Assembly (NCBI GenBank): GCA_004552395.1 | Contig: SFOK01000012.1 | Coordinates: 1-27,099, forward strand | Direction of reading: 5' to 3' | DNA length: 27,099 nt | Source: Bacteroidales bacterium | GTDB lineage: Bacteria > Bacteroidota > Bacteroidia > Bacteroidales > Muribaculaceae | Part shown: piece by piece, positions 17,223-23,889 of the stretch | Layout: the number at the start of each line of letters is the position of its first letter | How positions within the stretch are numbered: position 1 is the first letter of the stretch | The notes under the pieces: model-generated | Seen by the model: the letters and a program-made list of their open reading frames with translations, nothing else | The model's database searches: none | Told to the model about the DNA's origin: nothing | Program-made: the position numbers and the translations under genes

Positions 17223-17253
17223 GACCCTGCGGAGGAGGGGCCGCAGCCGGGTC
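17223..17253 (-). other. Hairpin enclosing the ftsI stop codon
   Basis: TGCGG (17228-17232) pairs with CCGCA (17241-17245), and GACCC (17223-17227) pairs with GGGTC (17249-17253) around a 3-nt bulge. The outer arm covers the ftsI stop codon (17254-17252). No T run follows on the minus strand, so this is unlikely to be an ordinary terminator. It may mark an RNA processing or stability element between ftsI and murE. Confidence 0.35.
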
Positions 17254-19396
17254 AGAGCCGCAGAGTGATCTTCACCACCGACCCTTTCTTTATGGCTGCG
17301 CCGGGCTGAATGCTCTGCGAGACCACGAATCCGCGGCCGCTTATGCGGGCGTTGAATCCGGCCTTCTCCAGAGCGCGCACGGCCGAGGGAGCGTCGAGGC
17401 CCTTCACGTCGGGCACACGGCCCTTGGCCACGGACGTTTTCGAGCGTTTGATCTGCTTGGCCGCGCCGAGGTTGAGCGAGGATGAGAGAGTGGCCGACGA
17501 GCCCGCTGTGGAGGCGTAGAGCACGGGCGTGGACGCCTTGCGGGTGGCGGTATAGGATGAACCCGCATCGTCGAGCAGGCCGCGCGCATAGAGCTTCAGG
17601 GCGATGTTCTTGAGGACCTTGCCCGGGCCTGTGCCGGCGCTCGTGCTGCCGGCGGGAGCCTGGATGAGCACGATGCAGGAGTAGCGCGGATTATCGTAGG
17701 GGAAGAATCCGCAGAAGGAGAGGCGGCGCTTCGATTTGTCGTAGTTATGGAGCACCTTGTAGTCGTAGGGATAACAAGTACCGGTCTTTCCGGCAATCTT
17801 GACACGGTCGTCGCGCACGGCGTTGCCGGTGCCTTTGCCCCAGACCACCTCGAGGAGACACTCGCGCATCTTCTGCGCAGTGGCCGGCGAACATACCTGC
17901 TCGCGTATATAGCCCGGATCTACAATCGAGTCGCGTCCCGAGGCGTCGATGAGCGACTTCACCAGGTGAGGGCGCACGAGCTTGCCGTCGTTGGCCATGG
18001 CGTTGAAGTATGCCAGCGTGTAGAGGGGCGGTATCTCGATGTTGTAGCCGTAGGCCTGTCGGGCGAGGTTGAGGTGCTGGGCCGTCTGAGTGATGCGGCG
18101 TCCCTTGGAGTCGCGCGAGACGATGCGGCTCACACGGCCTGTCTGCTCGCCGCCGATACCGGAATTCATCGGCTCGAGAAGTCCTATGGATTTGAGACGG
18201 TCGTAATATTTCGAGGGGTCGTTGGCGTAGCCGCGGAAGATCACGCGGGCTATACCGGTATTGGAGGACCAGGCGATCACCTGCTTCATGTTCTTGCGGC
18301 TCGGCGCGTGGGGATCGACGGTGCGCTGGAACGGTGCGGTCTCCACCTCGTCGGTGACGTTACGGACCAGACCGTCTTCGAACGCAATCATCATAGAGAT
18401 AGGCTTCACCACAGATCCGGGTTCCACGGGCTGCACGGCGCGGTTCATGGCCTCGACCCAGTTGCCGTCATCGTCCTTCTCGACATTGGAGATAGCCTTG
18501 ATCTCGCCTGTCTTCACCTCCATGAGCACGGCGGTGCCCCACTCGACGGGGATGGTGGAGTCGCGGCAGAAGCGGAGCAATTCGGCCTCCACCATGTCCT
18601 GGATATCTATGTCGATGGTGGTGCGCACATCGAAGCCGCGCACCGGGGGGATGTCCACCCAATTGCTTATGCCGGAGTTCATGGCCACCTTCTTGGCGCG
18701 TCCGGGTTTACCGTAGAGCAGTGTGTCGAGAGCCATCTCGAGGCCTGCGTATCCGGTCACTTTGCCGGTCTTCTCGCTCTCGTAGACGCGGCCGATACTG
18801 AGACGCGCCATGTCGCCGAAGGGGTATATGCGCTTGCTCTGCTCCTCGGTGTAGACGGGGCATCCGCGTCCTTTGGACTTGATATCCTTGAAGAAGGGGA
18901 GGCGGCGGATATGCTCGTAGTCCTCAATCTCGCGCTTCGAGGCTATGGTGACGGTGCTCCGGCGCTTATCGGGCGCTTTGGAGAGCTGTTCGTGGAAGAC
19001 GGTGCGCCAGCCGTATTTGGCGAGCGTGTCGGGATTCTGGAGCATATCGTGGCGCGGGAAGAAGCGGTTGAGCGAGTCGGCCAGGGAGTCGAGACTCTCC
19101 CACTGTGTGCGGGTGAGGTTTGAGAACTTGGGATGACGCAGGTCGATGCGGATATCGTAGACGGTGAGGTTGCAGGCAAGGATGCTGCCGTTGCTGGCCA
19201 GGATACTGCCGCGCTCGGGAGGGAGCGGCACAGTGCGGCTCAGCTCGCGGTTAGCACGGTCGTTCCATGCCTTGGCGTCCACTATGGTCGTATTCACCAT
19301 CTTGATTGTGATAGCCACACATATGATGAATAGAATCAAGGTGATACAGCCGTAGCGGGCCAATATATGGTGCTTGTTGTTCTGCTTTTTTGCCAT
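17252..19396 (-). CDS. ftsI: Septal class B penicillin-binding protein (FtsI/PBP3) with a PASTA domain
   Basis: FtsI is the septal transpeptidase that crosslinks glycan strands made by FtsW. The 714-residue protein has a short basic cytoplasmic N-terminus, one membrane segment at about 14-34, a class B dimerisation domain (ERGSILASNGSILA at 61-74 is the usual RGxIxDRNG-like block) and a transpeptidase domain. Its active-site motifs are SVVK (Ser328 to Lys331), SSN (377-379) and KTG (537-539). A linker rich in Ser, Ala and Thr (about 612-658) leads to one C-terminal PASTA domain at about 661-712. PASTA-bearing FtsI is a known feature of Bacteroidota and relates it to Firmicutes-type PBPs. It is the first gene of the dcw cluster here. 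The usual upstream mraZ, rsmH and ftsL are absent. Confidence 0.96.
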   Translation of the reverse strand: MAKKQNNKHHILARYGCITLILFIICVAITIKMVNTTIVDAKAWNDRANRELSRTVPLPPERGSILASNGSILACNLTVYDIRIDLRHPKFSNLTRTQWESLDSLADSLNRFFPRHDMLQNPDTLAKYGWRTVFHEQLSKAPDKRRSTVTIASKREIEDYEHIRRLPFFKDIKSKGRGCPVYTEEQSKRIYPFGDMARLSIGRVYESEKTGKVTGYAGLEMALDTLLYGKPGRAKKVAMNSGISNWVDIPPVRGFDVRTTIDIDIQDMVEAELLRFCRDSTIPVEWGTAVLMEVKTGEIKAISNVEKDDDGNWVEAMNRAVQPVEPGSVVKPISMMIAFEDGLVRNVTDEVETAPFQRTVDPHAPSRKNMKQVIAWSSNTGIARVIFRGYANDPSKYYDRLKSIGLLEPMNSGIGGEQTGRVSRIVSRDSKGRRITQTAQHLNLARQAYGYNIEIPPLYTLAYFNAMANDGKLVRPHLVKSLIDASGRDSIVDPGYIREQVCSPATAQKMRECLLEVVWGKGTGNAVRDDRVKIAGKTGTCYPYDYKVLHNYDKSKRRLSFCGFFPYDNPRYSCIVLIQAPAGSTSAGTGPGKVLKNIALKLYARGLLDDAGSSYTATRKASTPVLYASTAGSSATLSSSLNLGAAKQIKRSKTSVAKGRVPDVKGLDAPSAVRALEKAGFNARISGRGFVVSQSIQPGAAIKKGSVVKITLRL

Positions 19397-19470
19397 TCGG
19401 AATTGCGTTCTACAGACTCCGGTATTCGGGAGAGATAAAGATGCTATAGGTTTTAGGGTGTAAAATTAGT
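19397..19470 (-). promoter_or_regulatory. Likely promoter region of the ftsI-led dcw operon
   Basis: The 74 bp between the strong terminator and the ftsI start must hold the promoter if the terminator is effective. On the minus strand a TTTG lies at the end of the terminator T run (19473-19470) and a TATAGC about 22 nt further on. This resembles, but does not match well, the Bacteroidales primary-sigma consensus (TTTG at -33, TAnnTTTG at -7). Position argues for a promoter more strongly than the sequence does. Confidence 0.3.
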
Positions 19471-19506
19471 CAAAAAAATCGGGAGAGTATTCTCAATTTC
19501 CCGATT
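19470..19506 (-). terminator. Intrinsic terminator between mrp and ftsI
   Basis: AATCGGGA (19477-19484) and TCCCGATT (19499-19506) form a perfect 8-bp stem. On the minus strand the final TT of the stem continues into an unbroken run of seven Ts. It lies about 175 bp after the mrp stop and isolates the dcw cluster from the upstream block. The 285-bp gap 19397-19681 contains no credible gene. A 69-codon frame there has no coding character. Confidence 0.78.
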
Positions 19507-19681
19507 ATTTTCTGACGTCGGGGCGCAGCGGGTCATTTTTCTTATTATCGGCCGTCGGGAGCGCCTTTTTCCCGGCATCGACAGGACAGAGCGCCCCGGG
19601 CCTTGGAGCAGGCTCAGGGCGTATGGGATGTCCGGAAAATACCGAGGCTCCGGGGGCCGCAACCGGTGAGGCTGCGGCGGG

Positions 19682-20794
19682 TCAGTGCACCTCGACTTTC
19701 TGTGTGGGAGGCAGCTCTATGTTGCGGCGATCCACAGCGGCGACCACATTCTCGGCCAGACGGCGGAACGCGGCTGTCTCGGGATAGGGTGCTTCGCCCT
19801 CGCCCACAAGAGAGACGGGTGTGCCTCCGTCGGATTTGGTGCAGATGTCGGCCACAAGGGGTATCTGCGCCAGAAGGGGAGTGTGCAACTCCGCGGCCAG
19901 ACGCTCCGCGCCGCCTTCGCCAAAGATGTAATATTTCTCGTCGGGATGAGGCGCCGGAGTGAACCAGGCCATATTCTCCACGATGCCGAGCACGGGCACA
20001 TCTACCTGCTCGGTGCGGAACATGGCTATACCCTTGCGGGCATCGGCCAGGGCGACCTCCTGCGGTGTGGAGACCACTACCACTCCCGTGATCGGAAGTG
20101 TCTGAACGAGTGTGAGATGTATGTCGCTCGTGCCGGGAGGCATATCTATGAGGAAATAGTCGAGCTCGCCCCAGTCGGCATCGGAGATCAGCTGCCGCAG
20201 GGCGTTCGAAGCCATGCCGCCGCGCCAGAGCACGGGTTTGTCGCGGTCCACGAGGAAGCCGATCGATAGCAGCTTCACGCCGTAACGCTCCACGGGCACT
20301 ATCAGGTCGCGCCCGTCAACTTTGTTGATATAGACCGGAGCGTCCTCCACACCGAACATCTTCGGTATGGAAGGACCGAAAATATCGGCGTCGAGCAAGC
20401 CCACTTTGTAGCCGAGCGAGGCGAGCGACACGGCCAGGTTGGCGGCCACGGTGCTCTTGCCCACGCCTCCTTTGCCTGACGAGACGCCCACTATATTTTT
20501 GACCTGCGGGAGCGGATTGGGACGCTCGGGACGCGGATGCCGTATCTTCACGGCTATGTTGCCGTCGATCTCCACCTCGTTGCCAAGTGCCTGGCGGATA
20601 GTGGCTTCAGCGCTGCGGACAGTGCTTTTTATGAAGGGGTCGGTGGGCTTGTCGAAGATGAGCGAGAAGCTCACCTTCTTGCCGTCGATGCGCATATCGT
20701 CCTCGACCATGCCGGCATCCACAAGGTTCTTGCCGTTGCCGGGATAATGTACGTTGCGCAATATATCGTGAATAAGACTGGGATACAATGCCAT
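19682..20794 (-). CDS. mrp: Mrp/ApbC-type P-loop ATPase, iron-sulfur carrier family
   Basis: Mrp/ApbC/NBP35 proteins are cytosolic MinD-like ATPases that carry and deliver Fe-S clusters. The N-terminal MIP18/DUF59-like domain spans about 1-85. The deviant Walker A SSGKGGVGKST is at 105-115. The LLDADIFGPSIPKMFG block (133-148) and DYFLIDMPPGTSDIHLT (212-228) are family hallmarks. The CXXC pair that holds the bridging cluster in E. coli Mrp is missing. The equivalent place (about 273-292) reads ENMAWFTPAPHPDEKYYIFG, and the whole protein has only one Cys, near residue 320. I recall the same lack in other Bacteroidales Mrp proteins. The gene is 12 bp downstream of the small exported-protein gene and is followed by a terminator. 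Confidence 0.93.
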   Translation of the reverse strand: MALYPSLIHDILRNVHYPGNGKNLVDAGMVEDDMRIDGKKVSFSLIFDKPTDPFIKSTVRSAEATIRQALGNEVEIDGNIAVKIRHPRPERPNPLPQVKNIVGVSSGKGGVGKSTVAANLAVSLASLGYKVGLLDADIFGPSIPKMFGVEDAPVYINKVDGRDLIVPVERYGVKLLSIGFLVDRDKPVLWRGGMASNALRQLISDADWGELDYFLIDMPPGTSDIHLTLVQTLPITGVVVVSTPQEVALADARKGIAMFRTEQVDVPVLGIVENMAWFTPAPHPDEKYYIFGEGGAERLAAELHTPLLAQIPLVADICTKSDGGTPVSLVGEGEAPYPETAAFRRLAENVVAAVDRRNIELPPTQKVEVH

Positions 20795-20806
20795 ATTTCC
20801 TATTAT

Positions 20807-21403
20807 TTATTCTGTATAGTATTCAATTGTGAATATCTCCTCAACCATACCGCCAAGCGAAGTCTTTACAGGATTCCCTTTGCTGTCGCGGGCCTCCACG
20901 GCCATGGATGCCGTGTTCGGATCGCCGGGTTTGATTGAGGCGGGCACCGGAGCAGCGGCTGTGTTCTCGTAGTACGCGGCCGGGTAATCGGCGTCGCCTT
21001 CGTAGATATAGATACGGCGTAGGAGCGGCTTTCCGGTGCCGTTGTTAGTAGTCAGACGGCTGAGCACACGACCGCGGTCATCGTAGGTGTAAGTTACCTG
21101 CAGGCCCGGTGCGGACGCGTTTTCCTGCTCCACTTCGCGCAGCGTGCGGTTCTGCGCATCGCGGCTCTCGACACTCAGGAGCTTCTTCTTCCCTTTCACG
21201 GTTTTCTCTATTAGGCGTCCCTGGCGGTCGAAACGGAGCTCCGTGCCGGTGTTCAGATTCCTGACACTCTTGACCGGACCTTTGAGCCACGAGAGGGCCA
21301 GGTCGCCAAGGTATATATTCTGCGCATTTGCGGGGAGCGTCACTATCAGCGCTACCACGGCGGCGAGCAGGAGTTCCGGTATTCGGCTGAGTTGAATATT
21401 CAT
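20807..21403 (-). CDS. Small exported protein of unknown function with a YD-repeat-like stretch
   Basis: I do not recognise a named family. The 198-residue product starts at ATG 21403 with a clear signal peptide (MNIQLSRIPE then a hydrophobic core at 11-23 and a probable cleavage site after TLPANAQ, residue 28), so it should reach the periplasm or outer surface. The mature part has motifs such as LRFDRQGRLIEKTVKG and VTYTYDDRGRVLSRLTT, which resemble the beta-hairpin turns of YD/RHS repeats. There is no lipobox Cys and no catalytic motif. The frame continues open upstream to 21853, but that extension lies antisense-free inside trmB in another frame and is Arg/Pro-rich nonsense. It sits between trmB (26 bp) and mrp (12 bp), so it is probably co-transcribed with both. 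Confidence 0.75.
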   Translation of the reverse strand: MNIQLSRIPELLLAAVVALIVTLPANAQNIYLGDLALSWLKGPVKSVRNLNTGTELRFDRQGRLIEKTVKGKKKLLSVESRDAQNRTLREVEQENASAPGLQVTYTYDDRGRVLSRLTTNNGTGKPLLRRIYIYEGDADYPAAYYENTAAAPVPASIKPGDPNTASMAVEARDSKGNPVKTSLGGMVEEIFTIEYYTE

Positions 21404-21429
21404 ATTTGCTAATTTTTTATGCAATCGGT

Positions 21430-22209
21430 TCAATCCTCCTCTGCGGGGTGCATACCCTGGGCCACACCTCGGGGGAAGGAGCGGTAACCGTCGCGCTCTA
21501 TATCGTCCTCGTCGGGGTCGGCGATGGCTTTGTCGGCCTCGGGGAGCAGGAAAGAGAGGTATTTGATGCTCTTGCCGCGCCCGAGCCATTGATGCTCGTA
21601 GAAGGTCTGTATCTCGCGCAGATAAGGGGGCAGCGCGTCGCCTGAGGGGCCGTAGAGATCGGGGCAGTCGCCGGCCGGTGTCAGGCCGTTGGCGCTCACG
21701 AGCCGCCCTGTAAACGCATACAGGAACGGAGAGTCGGTCTTGAGGTTCACGCGGGCTCCGGGCGGACAGACGCGGCGGTAGCGGTTCAGGAAGGCGGATC
21801 CGGTGAGACGCTTGCGCACCTTCTTCATCTGCGGGTCGGGAAAGGTAATCCATATCTCGGCCACCTCTCCGGGCGCGAAAAAGCGCTCTATAAGCTCTAT
21901 GTCGGTGCGCAGGAAGGCCACATTGGTCATGGCTGATTCCGTGGCCTCCCGGGCTCCGGTGTAGATGCGCGCGCCTTTTATGTCGATGCCGATGAAGTTC
22001 CTGTCCGGGAAACGGCGGGCCAGGCCCACGGTGTATTCACCTTTGCCGCAGCCGAGCTCGAGCACTATCGGGTTGTCGTTGCCGAAATAATCGGCGCCCC
22101 AGCGTCCGCGCATAGGAAACCCTTCGGCTGCAAGGCGGCCGAAGGGGTATTGGAACACGCAGGGAAAGCCCTGCATCTCTGCGAATTTCTTTAACTTGTT
22201 CTTGCCCAT
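21430..22209 (-). CDS. trmB: tRNA (guanine-N7-)-methyltransferase
   Basis: TrmB makes m7G at position 46 in the variable loop of tRNAs using SAM. The 259-residue protein has the SAM-binding motif IVLELGCGKGEYTVGLA (48-64), the FIGIDIKGARIYTGA block (72-86) and the TrmB-specific WITFPDPQMKKVRKRL segment (120-135). The C-terminal part has LKTDSPFLYAFT and IQTFYE. The C-terminal tail after about 230 is polar and acidic and probably not conserved. It is separated by 38 bp from the LRR gene upstream and by 26 bp from the small exported-protein gene downstream. Confidence 0.95.
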   Translation of the reverse strand: MGKNKLKKFAEMQGFPCVFQYPFGRLAAEGFPMRGRWGADYFGNDNPIVLELGCGKGEYTVGLARRFPDRNFIGIDIKGARIYTGAREATESAMTNVAFLRTDIELIERFFAPGEVAEIWITFPDPQMKKVRKRLTGSAFLNRYRRVCPPGARVNLKTDSPFLYAFTGRLVSANGLTPAGDCPDLYGPSGDALPPYLREIQTFYEHQWLGRGKSIKYLSFLLPEADKAIADPDEDDIERDGYRSFPRGVAQGMHPAEED

Positions 22210-22247
22210 TTGTCTCTGTCAAGGAAGAAAGTGATGCAGTTCCGGCG

Positions 22248-23747
22248 TCAGCGCATCAGCTTGAATACGCGGCTCGAAGCCTTGTCGGCACACTGAACCA
22301 CAACCACATAGACCTTCTCGCTGAAGTCGGAGGTGTCTATATCGGCCATGGTGGAGAAGGGCGAAAGCAGTGCGGCTGTGCGGCCGTCGCTCATGTACAC
22401 TTTCACATTCTCGATCTCGGATGTCGAGGCTATATGGAGTGTCTTCCCTTCGAACCATGCGCGGGTGCTGTCGGCTGAGTCGTATATGGAGGGGGTCACT
22501 GTGGTCAGTTCATTGATTGTGAACTCTTTCCACTGGTCTGCCGCCTGCCAGGAGTTCTTGCTGTCGGAAGCCACGGTGAGGACGGCTGCGCTCTGGTCCA
22601 CACCGGACCATACGCCGGTGCCGAGCGCGGGCACATTAGTATCCAATGCGCTTACATCCACTGATTTAAGTCCGGTCATCCCTTCCATGGCGCCGTCGCC
22701 GAGGTAGGTGAGCGAGCCGGAGAAGGTCACCTTCTCGGAGCCGTTGTCGAGCAGGGCATAATCGCCTATCTCGGTGGTATTCTCAAAGGTGTTCGGGCCG
22801 GTGACGAGGAAGGCGGCATCGCCTGAGAAACAGTAGTCGGGCACTATGGTGAGCGCCTCGCCGTAGAGGTTCGTGAACTTGGGGTCGTAGAAGAAGAGGC
22901 CTTTGCCGAGTGCGCACGAGGCGTTTTTGATGTTGGCCTGAGTCAGATCCTCGCAGCGGGCGAAAGCGAAATCGCCGAGCGAAGTCACACTCTCGGGTAT
23001 GGTGGCGTAGGTGAGTCCCGACATGGTAAACGCCTCTTTGCCAATGGTTTTCAGGCCGTCGGGAAGGTTGATCCATTTCAGGGCTTTGCAGCCGGCGAAT
23101 GCGTCGTCGCCTATCGAAGCAAGCGCGGCGGGGAGCTTGACCTCGGTGATGGCGGCGTCGTTCTTAAGCACACCTTGATGCAGCGCGGTCAGTTTCGAGG
23201 CGCTGAAATCGACGGTCTTCAGGGCGGTGCAACCGGCAAACGCAAACTGCCCCACGGTCTCTGTAGCTGCGGGAAGTGTTATCTCCGTAAGCGCCTTGCA
23301 GCCGTAGAAAGCATCGTCGCCAAGCGAGGTGAGCGAGGCGGGAAGCGCTATGGTGGCGAACGAGTTGCCGGCAAGGGCATGGTCGGCTATGCGTGTGAGG
23401 CCGGCGGGCAGTTTGAGCTCGGTGAGACCGCAGTTGAAAAGGGCCATCTCGGGGAGCACGTTGGCATCATATCCGGCCACACCGTTCATTATAGGCTTGG
23501 CCGGTATGTACGCCGCTATTGTGGCGCCTGAGAGGTCGAGCTGCCTGAGGTTCTTCATCTCCTCCTTGATCGTCTCGAAATCGCGGGCGTTGATAGAGCC
23601 GCTGACTGTGAGGGTGGCATCCTGCTTCTGCGCGTCGGTGAGACGCGAAGCGAGTGTGCCGGCCTGCAGATCGGCGATGTCGACGGCAGTGGCGGAGGCT
23701 GTGGCGCAGAGCATTACTGCCAGTACTGCGTAAAGATGACGTTTCAT
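22248..23747 (-). CDS. Secreted leucine-rich-repeat (BspA-like, LRR_5) protein with a possible type IX sorting domain
   Basis: The 499-residue protein has a signal peptide (MKRHLYAVLAVMLCATASATA). From about residue 48 to 385 it carries repeats of the BspA/LRR_5 pattern, such as LPASLTSLGDDAFYGCKALTEITLP, repeated with ASIGDDAFAGCKALKWINLP and SLGDFAFARCEDL. Such proteins bind host or bacterial surface ligands in other species, but the ligand here is unknown. The last 60 residues (VKVYMSDGRTAALLS, then DTSDFSEKVYVVVVQ and RVFKLMR) look like the type A C-terminal sorting domain used by the type IX secretion system. That is an inference. No other type IX component is in the window. The gene follows gyrB after a probable terminator, so it likely has its own promoter. 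Confidence 0.85.
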   Translation of the reverse strand: MKRHLYAVLAVMLCATASATAVDIADLQAGTLASRLTDAQKQDATLTVSGSINARDFETIKEEMKNLRQLDLSGATIAAYIPAKPIMNGVAGYDANVLPEMALFNCGLTELKLPAGLTRIADHALAGNSFATIALPASLTSLGDDAFYGCKALTEITLPAATETVGQFAFAGCTALKTVDFSASKLTALHQGVLKNDAAITEVKLPAALASIGDDAFAGCKALKWINLPDGLKTIGKEAFTMSGLTYATIPESVTSLGDFAFARCEDLTQANIKNASCALGKGLFFYDPKFTNLYGEALTIVPDYCFSGDAAFLVTGPNTFENTTEIGDYALLDNGSEKVTFSGSLTYLGDGAMEGMTGLKSVDVSALDTNVPALGTGVWSGVDQSAAVLTVASDSKNSWQAADQWKEFTINELTTVTPSIYDSADSTRAWFEGKTLHIASTSEIENVKVYMSDGRTAALLSPFSTMADIDTSDFSEKVYVVVVQCADKASSRVFKLMR

Positions 23748-23784
23748 ATTCGTAAGATTCTCTTTTAGTTATGAGGAAAGATAG

Positions 23785-23807
23785 GAATCAGCCCTCTCGG
23801 CTGATTC
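23785..23807 (-). terminator. Probable gyrB terminator hairpin
   Basis: GAATCAGCC (23785-23793) pairs perfectly with GGCTGATTC (23799-23807) around a 5-nt loop. On the minus strand the stem is followed by CTATCTTTCC, pyrimidine-rich but without a clean T run. It lies 74 bp after the gyrB stop and 38 bp before the LRR start. Confidence 0.5.
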
Positions 23808-23863
23808 AATGCGGCACGGGGCCGGATTTCGAGGCCGCACGCGACCTCATGGGCCCGGCGTCG

Positions 23864-23889
23864 GACGCCTGACAGAACCGTCAGGCGTC
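23864..23889 (-). other. Ten-base-pair hairpin enclosing the gyrB stop codon
   Basis: GACGCCTGAC (23864-23873) and GTCAGGCGTC (23880-23889) form a perfect 10-bp stem with a 6-nt loop. One arm contains the last codons and stop of gyrB (stop at 23883-23881). No T run follows. It may protect the mRNA 3' end or help stop ribosomes or polymerase together with the hairpin at 23785-23807. Confidence 0.45.

Noticed and set aside
21404..21853. Upstream extension of the small exported protein frame to 348 residues
   Set aside because: The extra residues are Arg/Pro-rich and lie inside trmB in another frame. A normal signal peptide begins at the internal ATG at 21403.
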